Origin: Phoenix dactylifera
Taxonomy: Eukaryota > Streptophyta > Magnoliopsida > Arecales > Arecaceae
DNA: 64,000 nucleotides
Assembly (NCBI RefSeq): GCF_009389715.1
Contig: NC_052397.1
Location: 17,990,129-18,054,128 of the forward strand
Direction of reading: 5' to 3'
A program made the position numbers and the translations under genes. Under the pieces are notes generated by a model, which was not told the DNA's origin, made no database searches, and saw only the letters and a program-made list of their open reading frames with translations. Below, piece after piece: positions 1-12,366 of the stretch. The first letter of the stretch is position 1; every line of letters begins with the position of its first letter.

Positions 1-700
1 TATGCAGAACCAAGACAGCATAGACTCTTTTCCTATTTGCTATCTAGCAGCCGGTGCTAAACATTGTGGGATAGCTAACAGTATCCTATGCAATGATGTG
101 GAACATATTAAGATAACCATTTTTTCTTTCCTCTAAAGGGTTCAAAAATTGGTGCCAATATCGATGTCAGTATAGTCTAAGATTTTAATATGGCTTTTAA
201 AGTTCCGTGTTCTGTTTGTCAGAACTGAGATTGTATCTAATTGTATGTGTGATGTATGATTAATTTAACTGAGATAACCTTGTTGAGCTCTCTGCAAAGT
301 GAATTGAATAGTGTTTCTTTTGCTCCATTTCTTAAAATAAATGAAAGGGACAACCTTGTTGGGTTTTCATTCTTTCTGCTGGTTAATATGGATGGCTTCC
401 CTTTTTGGAATATGAATCGATTTTCCTTGAAACTTTTCTGAAAAACAGTAACGGAAAACATGTCCTTGAACCATATCTTTATTTGTTGTATGCATATGCA
501 GAAAAATGGTTTTGCTTTCAAAACATCATTCATCCAGGCAGCCACAGTTTTGGTTAGCTGCATTAGGTACAAGTAGGCAGGCAAAAGCATATGTTGCATA
601 TATAGATTCTGCTGTCTTCCAGGTTTTCTGCTTTTACTAACCTGCAATTGGAGAAAACAAATGTGCAGATTAAATAATTTTATGTTTTCTTTCTTATCAG

Positions 701-2721
701 CTGACAGAGAAGAACTGTGAAGGAGAAGATTATGAACATCCAGTTGGTGCGCAGTGTGTTGCAACTCTTGAAGTAGTTGCAGAGGTGAGAAAGCTTCTTG
801 CTCATGTTGATTTTTTACTCAAAACAACAATGGTGAAGCTGATGTCTTCTCTATGCAGCAGTTTTTTCAAGAGATTGACTATACCCATATCTTAGCGCCT
901 AAATGTTCTCTGACATCACTGAAACCAAAGGCAGTGACTGGAGATAGAAGAATTCTCAAGGAAAACCATGACAAATACTTGATTCCTCCACCAGCTCCTG
1001 CTCTAGGTTGTAAGGTATGTCATCTCCCCCTCTTCGCTCTGTGTGTCTATGCATGTTCATGTGCATGCATGCCTATGTTTGTGCGCATGTGACCGGTCTA
1101 TCTATCTGACTATCATAGGGGTAGTGCAGATGCTACCACCCACACATGCATGGGTTAACAGTATATGGAAGCATTACACATGAACACATGCATATAATAT
1201 GTCGATACTATATGGAAGCATTATACATGGACATCTAATGATGCAATTTCCTAGATTTGCAATATGTTTTGAACATATTATCAGATATTATTTGTTCTTG
1301 CAGTCATATGCCCACTATTTGTCCTATTACTGGGCAAACAATCATGCCACTAAAGAGGCTCTCCACATCCAAAAGGTAAAATCTCTACAAACCCCTTTAC
1401 CCATAGACCACAATACTCAATCCAACTAAGCCTTAGTCCTAAATTAGTTGGGGTCAGCAGCTACATGAATTGTTTTCCTCTATTCCGCTCCATTGCCATA
1501 CTTTCTGAAAGATACATGCTCTGTTATTTTGATGGGGTTATTTTGCTGCTTCAAAATGGACATCATTCATAGAACCGGTGCAAGGTTTTAATTTTCTTTC
1601 TCCTTGGATCAGATGGATCGGTGCATTCTTAATGATGTGTACGTCTGCAAGGCATGAAAGTTTTTTTGGGAGCAAGACCCCCTTTTGATGATATCGAGAA
1701 AGGTCGAGAGATAACAACCCGAGATTAGGTGAGATAATGATGGAGGAGGTCTTGTCGGACTAAAACAACCAAAAGGATAGTGTAGAAGAGTGGAACCAAT
1801 GAAAAGAGATTTTTTTTCATACAAGCAATAAGATGAGGTTAATGTACTAAGGTCCACATTTTTTGCCTACCAAACAAAAAAAAGTGAGCGATGGAAGGAT
1901 GGTGGAAAACTTGAGATACCACTTTATTTTAAACGTGCATGGCTTTCATAGTTGCACGGTGGTCCTACCTTTATCTCCATTTCTTTTAGATAGTGATGTA
2001 TTTGTTTCCATGTTCTTAACATTGAACCGGCTGCCCCTGTCTTGGAAATAAATGAACTCGAATCATGTGAAGCAGGGAACAGTTGGAGAATGGTTAAGGT
2101 GCAACTATGAGTTACCATACAAACGGGACATTCCAAGTAATGTAAAATACCATCGGAAGCTTACAAGTGAAGGGTACCGAGCTTTAGTTTACAGGTGAAA
2201 TTCTCAATTTATCCTATTCTCACTACCTAGCTGTATCTATAAATTGATGATGCAGCTTACCGTCAGGTTTTGTCAAATGTTTTAATTTCTTTATAGCGGG
2301 GACCATGACTTGGCTATACCTTTTCTGGGAACGAAAGAATGGATTAAATCTCTCGACTACTTCATCGTGGATGATTGGCGGTCGTGGCATGCGGGTGGCC
2401 AAGTTGCAGGGTGAGCTTCTTAGTTCTTACTGCTGGAGTCAGCTTCAGATATGAATAATGCAAATAGGAGCTTCTAAATTATCTGATCCAACAATATTCT
2501 CCTGTTATCTTTTCAGATATACAAGAACATACTCCAACAATTTAACGTTCGCAACTGTAAAGGTTAGGTATTATCTTCCTCAAAAATTATTTGGGAGAGG
2601 ACTTCTTATGCAGATCGGTTTTCTATTATGTATACAGGGTGCAGGACACACAGCTCCGGAGTATCGGCCTAATGAATGCCTAGCTATGTTTAAAAGATGG
2701 ATAAATCACAAGCCATTATAA
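701..2721 (+). CDS. SCPL: SCPL-1: serine carboxypeptidase-like protein, C-terminal part (5' end off the window)
   Basis: Seven exons join in frame: 701-784, 859-1014, 1304-1375, 2076-2194, 2297-2410, 2517-2562 and 2638-2721 (TAA), about 224 codons. All introns have GT..AG ends. The protein has the SCPL (peptidase S10) C-terminal half: [13 protein letters not shown], the GDHD catalytic-Asp region in the fifth visible exon, IVDDWRSW, and [11 protein letters not shown] with the catalytic His in the last exon. Exon sizes (84, 156, 72, 119, 114, 46, 84) match exons 8-14 of the two downstream SCPL genes (81, 156, 72, 119, 114, 46, 84), so exons 1-7 with the nucleophile Ser should lie left of base 1. 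The sequence is clearly more diverged from SCPL-2 and SCPL-3 than those are from each other. By resemblance it belongs with the acyltransferase-type SCPL proteins (clade I), which use glucose esters as acyl donors in the vacuole; the actual substrate cannot be inferred. No frame disruption is seen. Confidence 0.9.
1415..1490. mobile_element. SINE-like remnant in an SCPL-1 intron
   Basis: The stretch CCAACTAAGCCTTAGTCC, then AGTTGGGGTC, then CTACATGAATTG resembles a sequence word widely dispersed in plant genomes as part of SINE-type repeats. I see no clear promoter boxes or tail, so only a remnant is called. Confidence 0.35.
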
Positions 2722-3399
2722 GGTTAAAGCATCATTGGAAGCTGAAACCTGAACAGTCCTGCAAATTGCTGGATAAATTGTTGCATCAAATTAATCTGTG
2801 CATCCACAAATTTATAGCAATCAAGAAGTATGGAGTTTGTTTCTTACCTCCTGCCTCCACAACCCCATCTTCTCTTCAGCGTCGGCAGAGAATTGAATTA
2901 ATTACGGTTTCGATTAACATACGACTGTAGAAGTTTAATGAATCTGGCATTATTTATAGTTTACACTAATAGCACAACATTTGAGCAATAAGATCCCCAA
3001 AATCCCAAACAATGGCCCCAAACCGCTAACATCCAAACGGGCAAACCGCAAGGGATTCGAAAGAGCACATATCCTGCCGCTAAAAATTGTTCAGGAAGCC
3101 AAAAAAAAATATAGAGTTCATCTCAGAAACATAAAACAAGGGGAGAGACGAATATTTTATATCAGCTGTAAAAATGCAAACGATGGAGACAATAGAGGTA
3201 AATACGGGGAAAGGGTTCCTTCCTCCACCAAGAAAGGAAAAAAAAAATAAAAGGATGAGGAAGACAGTAGAGGGAGAGAGGAGACTTTTGAGGGTGTTTT
3301 CGTCCGTGGAGCTTGTGGACGGCTCAAGATCGAAGAGGGACGGAGACAGATGGAGACACCGCCACGGTAGCGACGTCGAGGCAACCACGGCTTCAATCT
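2722..3399. other. Intergenic, 3' flank of SCPL-1
   Basis: I see no gene here. The stretch contains A-rich and purine-rich low-complexity DNA around 3100-3290. The short open frames across 2981-3523 on both strands are biased in composition and match no family I recognise. No clear polyadenylation signal for SCPL-1 stands out. Confidence 0.5.
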
Positions 3400-3791
3400 C
3401 ATAGAAGGATAGGAGGGAAGATGCTGGCAACGACGGCGGGGGAGAAGCCTGTCCGATAGATGGCACCGGCGGCGACCATAGAAGTAAGGGATGGCAGCGA
3501 CGGCCGGCCGGGGAACGAAACATTCAAATCAGCCCATCCCGGCCCAAAATCCGGCGGGCCTGGGTGGCCCGTAATCAATCTAATGAGACTGTGAGACAGG
3601 ACCTATCTTTTTATGGTCGTGGAAGCATTTTCTATATTTGTCACGATCATTAATGGACTCATTATGTGGTCCCATCTGAGTTTCTCCCTACAATACAAAT
3701 CTCGCGCGTCATCCATGACCTAACGTTGAGTGCTTGACGAAGGCCATGGGTTTGGATTTTCATCGTAATACGCTTCGAGATTGTTGACTAA

Positions 3792-4175
3792 TCACTCGGG
3801 GGGCTGTATTTGAGGCGCTTGTGGCTGTTGTGATGTTACACCACGATGTTGACCTTCGTTAAGATAATTAATCATTAGAAAGATGTAAGTGGCAAGGACA
3901 AACAACAAGAGAAATGGTATGAAAAATGAACCATAAGACAAGAACCAAGGCCAACTCCCCCCCTTCGTGACATTATCACCTCTTTTTCCTGCACCGGTCT
4001 TCGTTGCCGGTATGACTTGTCCAAATTGGCCTCCACCTCTCTTGTTATCTATCACCTCTTCGTTCTTCTGATCTTCCGTTACCTGTCCAATTTCGTCTAT
4101 CACATGAAATTTGGAAGATTTCCAATGTCTTATACCATTAAAGGAATCCCCATGCATCTTGGCTCGGCTCGTCAT
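3792..4175 (-). CDS. Hypothetical small membrane protein (127 aa), divergent from SCPL-2
   Basis: A single-exon frame on the minus strand starts only 69 bp from the SCPL-2 ATG. The predicted product has a polar, charged N-terminal part (about residues 1-75), one strong hydrophobic segment (SYGSFFIPFLLLFVLATYIF, about residues 79-98), and a Gln/Pro-rich tail ending QAPQIQPPE. I do not recognise the family. In copy B the equivalent stretch is interrupted by the 1.7-kb transposon and by further indels, so if it is a gene, only copy A retains it. It could equally be a chance frame in the SCPL promoter region. Confidence 0.25.
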   Translation of the reverse strand: MTSRAKMHGDSFNGIRHWKSSKFHVIDEIGQVTEDQKNEEVIDNKRGGGQFGQVIPATKTGAGKRGDNVTKGGSWPWFLSYGSFFIPFLLLFVLATYIFLMINYLNEGQHRGVTSQQPQAPQIQPPE

Positions 4176-4244
4176 TAGCCTGTTTCTTTTCCTCTCAAAA
4201 GGGCTGGCTAATGCTATTGACCTTTAATCTGCAAGGAAAGAAGA

Positions 4245-7200
4245 ATGACAGTAGCTAAGGAAGCTAGAAAGCTCTCCTCTTCCTTAGCGGTACTCTCTCT
4301 ACTCTCTGTACTGCTGCTACCAACGTTCTCATGTTCTTCTCTTGTGTCAGCTCTGAACACCATCACCCATCTTCCGGGATTTCATGGAACCCTGCCCTTC
4401 TATTTGGAAACCGGGTGAGCTTTCCATATTTTAACACCCATGTTCTAATTGGTGCACGGCTGCTGCTTCTCAATTATCTAAAAATTTAGTCAACTCGTGC
4501 TTCTACTTTGCGTGTTTTAGATACGTGACGGTGGATGAAGCGAATGATGCGCAGCTTTTCTACTACTTCATAAAGTCTGAGAGGAAGCCGGAGGAGGATC
4601 CTCTAATGGTGTGGCTGTCAGGAGGCCCGGGCTGCTCGGCGTTTTCAGGTTTGGTTTTTGAGATTGGTAAGGCTCCTTTCCTCAACAAAGTGATTGGTAA
4701 GCTTCTTTTAGTTTTAGCGATCATGATCCAAGCCAATCAATTCACTTCGATAGTCGTCATGCTGCTTGGAAGTGTTGAGTTCACTTTGATAGTCTATTAC
4801 ATTGGTTAGAAGTGTTTATATATGGATTGAAGAGCAGGGGGGAGAGACTTGAGGACCATAGGGTCAAGTAAGAAAAGCTGTAATAGTGGAAGTAGGGAAT
4901 TCAAACAATGTCATAGATGGAAGTAATATTAGCCATTGGCAGAAGTCCGAGTTGGCATGAGGAGTTAGATTGTAGCCATAAATTCTGGTGTATAACAGAT
5001 ATATCCTATATGAATTGATCTCGTTAAAGTGTGTCGATGAAGCAAAATGTGAGCTACAAGCCATGGAGTGATTGTCGCCACACCCTTGCTCTTCATCTAT
5101 AGACATAAATAAAAGAGATGAAGGGATCTATTATCAATAAAAAAAACTACTATAAAAAAATGATGTGACCTGATTATTATGGGTTTGCTTCAAGATTGCT
5201 CTATTATAAATTGGATATTATTTATTTGAAACATGAAAATGATCTCTTCATTCCTAGGGTAATAGTACGTACATATCCAACCTTTCTCTCAAATCTAGCA
5301 ATCACACTGGAAAGCGTGCCTTGGTGCAATGCTAAGATTGCTTCATTGTGACCTAGTTATCATAGATTTGAAGCATAGAATAAGCCTCTCGGCATGTAAA
5401 GCTATGTATATCTGACTCTTCTCAAGCCCGTCAATGCTAGGAGTTTCAAAAGGATAAGATTCTATCATTCTATGGAATAGGATTCATGTGAGTTGATAAA
5501 GTAGGCCCATGTTTACTTGATGTGGTTCCTCTTATTCAAGAGTAGGGTTAGAAATGGGCTCGGGCCGGCCCGAAGCCCATCGACCAAGTAGACTTAGGGT
5601 CGGGCTACGAGCTAGGCCTAAAAAATTTTAGCCTAAGTTCGGATTTAATTACAGAGCCCATCTATTTTTCGTGTCGGGCTCGGGTAGATTATTGGCCTGG
5701 CCCAGGCCCAGTTCGAGTCCGAATTCAGGCCCGAACCTAATCCGATTCAATCATTTAGGATTATTCCAAAATGAGCCTATTCAATAATTCAAGTCTCCAA
5801 TGGGTTCATTGTGCTAGTAGACTTCAAAGTATGTTTGATTGGCTGGATAATTAATTTGTTTTACATTAGCCTTAATTTGACAGCTAGATATTGAATTATA
5901 ACTAATTTATTTTGGGTGTCATTCAAAGAATTTTTCTGAGGGGTTTGGACCAGCCCAATTCTTGGCCCAAACAGGTAGTTTGGGCAGGGTTCAGGCCCGA
6001 GCTCGGGCCGGACTTTTTCAAGTATTTTTAGACCTAAGCCCAATCTGAAGCCCCCAAAAAAATTTGATTATGTTAAGCTGAGATGGGTCATCAACTCTTG
6101 GCATGTAAATATTAATGGATTAATGCCATCGATATCTCTCTCTAATCTTGCAGGCCCTCTAAAATTTGACGTTGCCGGGTACACTGATGGTCTGCCAACC
6201 TTGGTCTACCACCCATATACTTGGACTAAGGTATGATCTCTCTCACTCTCGCTCTCGCTCTCTCGTTTTCTGAGCTTTGGTGGTTCTTCAGGTGTGCAGC
6301 ATCATCTTTCTCGATTCGCCGGTCGGAACTGGATTCTCCTATTCGAGTATGGGGAAAAGTTACGAGACAGGAGACACCAAAGCGGCCCGACAAGTCCACA
6401 CTTTCCTTAGAAAGGTTGGGGCTTTTGCTATTTCTTTCAATTTACTGAATTCATATGTTTAAGATGTTCCGAAGGACATCAGTGCGATTGATTTACGAGC
6501 ACCCGAGTTGTGATGCAGTGGTTTATTGATCACCCAGAGTTCCTCTCCAATCCACTCTACGTCGGCGGAGATTCGTATTCTGGTATTGTTGTGCCAGTTG
6601 TTGCTCAAGAAATTGCAAAAGGTAATTTATTAAAAATAGTCGTTTATTGTATGATCGATAATTTTCTGAAACCAGATGTGATAACAATTCAACAGTCTCT
6701 GTTATAAGATTGGTATTCAGAAGATACCATGATTATTGGGAGGGGAAAAAGCTTCCACTCCTTTAAGCCTTCCTTACAAACAAAAAATAGCAGTATAAAT
6801 TCAACATTGCATCAAATCATTTGTCAATGTTTGTAGTTTCTTCAAGGTTTTTTGAACATAAATGCAAAGGGGCTTGAAGAACAATGTCCGGGTATGAATA
6901 GTGGAAACTAATTAGTGCATAATCTGGATAATTTATGATGGTCGACAATTTAAGAATTACTAAGCAGGTCATATTCAATCATGGATATGATAATTTTTTG
7001 AAGTCTTCAGAATTCTTTCTGAAGTACTGTTTCACTGATAAATTTGATGCATTCATACATTCATCTGCCTTTACGCCTTTAAGGTTTGTTATGCTGCAGG
7101 TGATCAAGATGGAGATGAGCTGCCTTACAATCTCAAGGTTGGTGAACCTAACTGAAAAATATACCTAAATGTGTGTATATTCAAAAACAAAATATAATTG

Positions 7201-10200
7201 ACTTCTTCCTCTATATCTTTCCTGATATATTGGCAACTTCACTTAGATTTTCTTTTCCTTTAGCAGAAAGTATAAGAACTGCAATCTGTGAAAGCAATAA
7301 GTGAATGTGACAGGTTTAGGACAAAGCAGCATATATAGCTGTTTGGATGTTCTCTTGAAATTAAATGAACAAATTATTCACAAAATAGCATCCATTAGCG
7401 TGTACTTTATTAATTACTCTCTTAACTCTCCAGGACTAAAATGACATTGAGATAATAGCAAAGCTTATTTTAGAAATAATCTGAATGGTTGTTGGGAGAA
7501 AGATCCATACCCCTTTTCTTCAGTAACAAACATCTGGGGATAGGGTAAGACTTCACAATTACTTGATCATGATTCCACTCCTTTGTACAGAACAATGCAA
7601 AGCATTTTCATCGTCACTACTGATAGAGAATGTTTATGGTAGTTACATCTAATCGCATTTGACCTTAAACTGCATGTTGTTTCCATGGTGGTATACAGAA
7701 GAAACCTTTCACCCATTACCATAAAGGTGAAGTTAATTTTGACCACTAAAGAACCACCTTTTTGTTGACATATGTGTTTTCCACTTTTCTTAATTAATTA
7801 GATATTGCACAGAAAATTAGGTCATTATATCTTTCTTGCACAACATGGACTAATCCAACACAGATAAGATATAACGACTACCAATCCTGCAACATAATCA
7901 TAGTTTTGATGAAACAAAGAAGTGGTCTTTTTATGAACTTTAGAATGCAACAATAAAAGGTTATCATCAGATTATTCCGAAATTTCCATTAGAAATATAT
8001 GTAAAAAAATTTGGTGAGCTGGATCCAATGCGAATGGTCCATAGGGGCATGACCACTAACAACAACCACAATTTGTTTCATGCTGTTGTATAGGGATCAC
8101 TATTACACACCATAGGCCTTTCTTTTCTGCTGTGGCTGTTATTGTTATTGTTAATTTCTTCCATACACACCATTTTGCTTGCTGATTTTGAGATCTTCTC
8201 GACCATAAGAAGGAAAACAATATTCACATCTATTTTCTGTGCCTGTAATCTTGCTTATGTACTGCTTATCTTTATGTTCTTGTAATCTTCTTTTCTGGAT
8301 ATGGTTCCAGGGTTATATGGTTGGCAACCCGTCAACAGATGAGAAGTTTGATAATGGGGCATTTGTTCCATATGCTCATGGGATGGGACTTATATCTGAT
8401 GAACTTTATGAGGTGAAAGAATTTATCGAAACATTTTCCTAGATTATGTCAAACCCTTTATGCTTTCCTTGTGAACACTTAACATCAGCAACATCTCGAG
8501 CAATCAGAATCCATGTTAAGTAATCCGTTACTGAGGTATGCCAGATGCACCAAACAAATATGTTGTTAAATAAACCATATGATTAGCATTAGATTGGAGA
8601 TGAAAATAAACCAAATGATATAAATAAGTTGTTGGAAGGCAACTATCACATTATAGAGATTGTTCAAAAATAGATAAACCTCTTTTGCAAGATATCTGAT
8701 GATGGTCTCTATTGGACCATGTCTGTGGATGTGTCTGTTAGTTTATATCATTGATTTTCATTAAACCCTTTCCTTTATATCAATTCTAGCTAATGTGCCA
8801 TAATTTATAGTAAAATTCTATTATTATTTTAAGTTTGATCTACAGAATTCTAAACATCATACTTGCCATAATTATTGCATATGAATTTTATCATAGATAT
8901 TGCTGCTTTGAAGTTGGGTGCATGTCCCAGCTTCGCCACCACAACAATAGTAATTTGGGGAAAATTTTGTCACAGATATTATATAATATCCAAGCCTAAT
9001 GCTGTTGAGTTTTTTACACTATGACTTCTTATTATGAATAACTGCATTTGTATTACTTAATTTTGGGAGAAGGTATATAATATTTAATTCTGTACTATTT
9101 CTTTCTTACAGTCAACCAAGAAAAGTTGTGGAGGAGAATATGCTAGTCCTAGAAACGAGCAGTGTGCAAATTATCTGCAGTCTATAAATGAGGTGGGTGT
9201 GCTATTCACTATTAAAAGGTAAAACATCTGTTTTGACCTCTTTTACTGGAAAAGGGTTTTTGGATACATGCAGTGTATTGAGGGAATAAACGGAGCCCAA
9301 TTTTGGAGCCAGTATGCTTTTTCGTGAGCCCAAAGCCCAACATGGTTGCTGCATATGGCAGGAGATTGCTTAAAGAGGATATTAAAGAGTTTCCTTTATT
9401 AAATTCTGACCTTCCTTGGAGTGTAGAGTAAATCCCCACCCCTCCAAATTTTGAAACTAACACTTTCAGATGCTATCAAGTGTCGTAGAATGTATTTTCT
9501 AAACTCTTCTATCAATGTGCTCAAATGCATTGGCATCTTAAAATGGATTTAGATTTTCGAAGCTACTTCTTATCCCTGCTTTCAGGTTGAAACTTGATCC
9601 TTGTTTAAAACTTCAGTTTAGAATTTTGCTATGTGAAAATATTGGTTCATCTGATTTGCTTATGGCCGGTCAAGTAATATCTTACACTAATTTATCTTCA
9701 TATATGAGTGCTTGTACATGCATCTATGTTGGTTCTTGGTAACATAACTGCAGATGTTGATGCATTTATGTTTGCTTGCTTGTGCATTCTGATATGTGCA
9801 ATCAGGAGCAGCTGTGCAGGTGTTAATTTGTTCAAACGGACCTCCAAATATGCACTTAGATTTGCCCCTATTTTCTTTTATACATGCTAAATCATGTAAA
9901 GATTGTTGGCTTGCATAAAATTTGAAATTGTTGATGCTTTCTTGGACAAGAAATCTCACTGTTTCTAGCCTTGTATTTTGTTACAGAGTTCTGCATACTT
10001 GCTTTCCTACTTCTGGGCAGACAATGATACTGTTAGAGAGGCTCTCAATATTCGTAAGGTATTATACCTGATTATCTTCACTTCTGAGCTGTATGTAGTG
10101 AAATTAACAGTGTAAGTAACATGGAATCTCATCGTGCATGTCATGTATTTCTGCTACACAAATTTAAGGTTCTAAGGGTAGTAATAAGACAAGTTTGCCA

Positions 10201-11276
10201 AAGTTACTCGTGGGATATTTTTGCATGGTAATCTGTGAAGTGTACTTGATCTGTGCACTAATCATTTCATTTTAAAAGGATATTGTTGCATAAAAAGCCT
10301 GTCAAATGTACTTGATCTGTGTATTAATCCTTGAAGTCTAGTTACCACAGATAGAGCAGACATTTGTGGAATATGCGCTAATTGATGTTCAAGTTATTAG
10401 CTTCCCAAATATCTCGACCATGTTAGCCCTAAATTATGTACATCTTAGTCAAATGCTGCTTCTTTGTGAATTACCAGAGAATGTCTTCATTTTATTTGTT
10501 AAATAGCTTTGCTAATGGTGGTATAATTCAATCAAGCAGACTAAATTTATTCTAGTTTAGATATAAGTGATGTAAAATGAAGTGAAGACGCATATTTTTG
10601 ACGATGCCAAACAGGGGACGGTGCAACATTGGCAGAGATGCAACTCTGACCTACTTTATACACACATGTCCCAAGTTCTCTAAAGTTTCATCTGAATCTG
10701 ACCAGTAGAGGTACGAGCGTTGGTATACAGGTGAAGTCGCCACAGCGTTTCGCATAATAGATATTTTAATTTTACTGCTATAACTAAATTTTCTTATTTT
10801 CCATGCCAAAATGTTGTTACTCGATGCTGCTTTCTTGTGCAGTGGTGATCATGACATGCTTGTACCCTTTTTGGGCACGCAAGGATGGATTAGATCTCTC
10901 AACTTCTCCATCGTGGGATGACTGGCGGCCATGGTCTGCAGAATGGGCAAGTTGCAGGGTGATCTCTTGTTGCGCTAACCATTTTCATTAGGGAGCTTCA
11001 TATTATAGTTCTTTAAAGCGTGTGATTATAAATCTTGATGTTCACTTGTCAGGTTCACGAGACTTACTCAAATAACCTGACTTTTGCAACTGTGAAGGTA
11101 AACAGTAATTTTCCTGCCCATAGTAGGAGATCAGAAGGGACTTCATTGGAATGATCATGTTTTATCCACAGTTCTATTCTTGTACCTTGTAGGGTGCGGG
11201 ACACACAGCTCCAGAATACCGGCCGAAGGAGTGCTTGGCTATGCTCCAAAGGTGGCTTTCTGGTGTCCCTCTGTAG
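4245..11276 (+). CDS. SCPL: SCPL-2: serine carboxypeptidase-like gene (duplication copy A), open in exons 1-8, frameshifted in exons 9 and 11-13 as read
   Basis: Fourteen exons: 4245-4414, 4521-4666, 6154-6230, 6292-6414, 6519-6621, 7100-7137, 8311-8412, 9112-9192, 9274-9427, 9987-10058, 10615-10730, 10843-10958, 11053-11097, 11193-11276 (TAG). The ATG opens [13 protein letters not shown], followed by a hydrophobic signal peptide (residues 11-36). Exon 2 has the oxyanion motif [11 protein letters not shown]; exon 4 has [13 protein letters not shown]; exon 5 has GGDSYSG with the nucleophile Ser near residue 191; exon 7 has [15 protein letters not shown]; exon 14 has [11 protein letters not shown] with the catalytic His. 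Exons 1-8 form one open frame. Against the open exons of SCPL-1 and SCPL-3, exon 9 is 2 bp short (154 vs 156), exon 11 is 3 bp short with separated deletions that create stops, exon 12 is 2 bp long (an extra G in CATCGTGGGATGAC among others), and exon 13 is 1 bp short. It is either a recent pseudogene or an intact gene with consensus errors. The family role is probably glucose-ester-dependent acyl transfer; substrate unknown. Confidence 0.85.
5549..6054. mobile_element. GGGCTCGGGCC-rich transposon relic in SCPL-2 intron 2
   Basis: The left end (GAAATGGGCTCGGGCCGG) and right end (CAGGCCCGAGCTCGGGCC) are rich in inverted GGGC/GCCC words, with AT-rich DNA between. Such ends are common in degenerate plant DNA transposons, possibly hAT-like. 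The same relic sits at the same position in intron 2 of SCPL-3, so it predates the duplication. No coding capacity is seen. Confidence 0.5.
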
Positions 11277-11845
11277 CATGATCATCCTCCATAATTAAGT
11301 TGTGAATAATGGCCCAAAACAGTAGCCTGATTATAATATGCGGGCTTGGGGTCAACTGATGTTCTGTATGGTAAAAAGTACTTGTAAGAAGTCCCAGAAT
11401 TGGAAAGAAGAGCTAAAGAGATTCCAGAGTATTCATCTTCAAAATTGTGAACCCCTTATGCATACACCAGCTTCGTTGTATCTTGATTGTTTTTGCAAGG
11501 AAAGACCGCCAGTAGAATGGGCAGAATAGAAGATTGCCATTATCCAACTATTCATTATAAAAGTAAAAATCATGTCTTGCCAACTTGGAAGCACAAAATA
11601 AAGTTTATCTTTCAGCATCAATCGAGCCAGCAGTTGCATCATAAATCGCACAGACGTAGATGACACGTAGAGAATTACATGAATCTTTAAGGATTTGCAT
11701 ATGTTACAGCATAAATTGCACCCACTAACCATATTCGTTAGAGGATATATTACAAAACAAGATAATCTAGAATTGTTAAAAGAAGGTGAAAATAACAGTC
11801 ATCTATATAACTAAAATAAATTCGCATCTGGAAGCAATTCGAGAA
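11277..11845. other. Spacer between duplication copies
   Basis: Bases 11277-11562 are the duplicated 3' flank of SCPL-2. Bases 11563-11845 are unique and mark the junction between the two copies. No gene is seen. Confidence 0.6.
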
Positions 11846-12366
11846 AGATGCTGGCAAACGACGGCGGCGGAGAAGCTTCTCCGATAGATGGCGCCGGCGG
11901 CGACCGTAGAATAGGTGATGGCAAGCGACGGCTGGACAAGGAACATCTAATCAGGCCCATCCCGGGCCAAAATCCGGCGGGCCCTGGGTCTACTCTGGGC
12001 CCTTAATGAGCCTGTCCAGACTATTACGAAAGGGATCGTTTAATCGTTTTCTATATTTGTCACCCTTCGACAGGATCATTAATGGACTCCTTTATGTGGT
12101 CTCCTTATTTGTCATCCATGACCTAACGTTGAGCACAAACAGGGCCGGTCCGCTGCCTCGTGCTACGAGTCTACGACTGTGACCATAAAACCACCCGCGG
12201 CTTGCTCTTTTTTTTTTTTTTTTATGGGTACACCCGACGAAGCAAGGGTTTGGATTTTCATTGTAATTAATGAGGTTGTTGAATAGTCACTCGGGGGGCT
12301 GTATTTGGGGGCGCTGGTGGTCGTTGTTGATGTTTCAATACGATGTGACCTCCATTAGGATAATTA

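Larger units (their letters stand above)
3400..11562 (+). repeat. Segmental tandem duplication, copy A
   Basis: The stretch from about 3.40 kb (GATGCTGGCAACGACGGC) to about 11.56 kb (CCAACTATTCATTATAAAA) repeats at about 11.85-22.47 kb in the same orientation. Introns align as well as exons, so this is a genomic duplication and not retroposition. It contains all of SCPL-2 and its upstream region. A unique spacer of about 280 bp (11563-11845) separates the copies. Confidence 0.9.

Noticed and set aside
237..764. 175-codon minus-strand open frame
   Set aside because: It overlaps the SCPL-1 exon at 701-784 antisense and shows no domain features; it is a shadow frame.
2981..3523. Overlapping open frames on both strands before the duplication
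   Set aside because: They arise from purine-rich or pyrimidine-rich low-complexity DNA and have no recognisable domain or splice partners.
4864..5106. 80-codon minus-strand frame in SCPL-2 intron 2, with a counterpart near 15.0-15.25 kb
   Set aside because: I considered a retrotransposon fragment because it is preserved in both copies, but no polymerase or integrase motif is visible. Its preservation is explained by the duplication.
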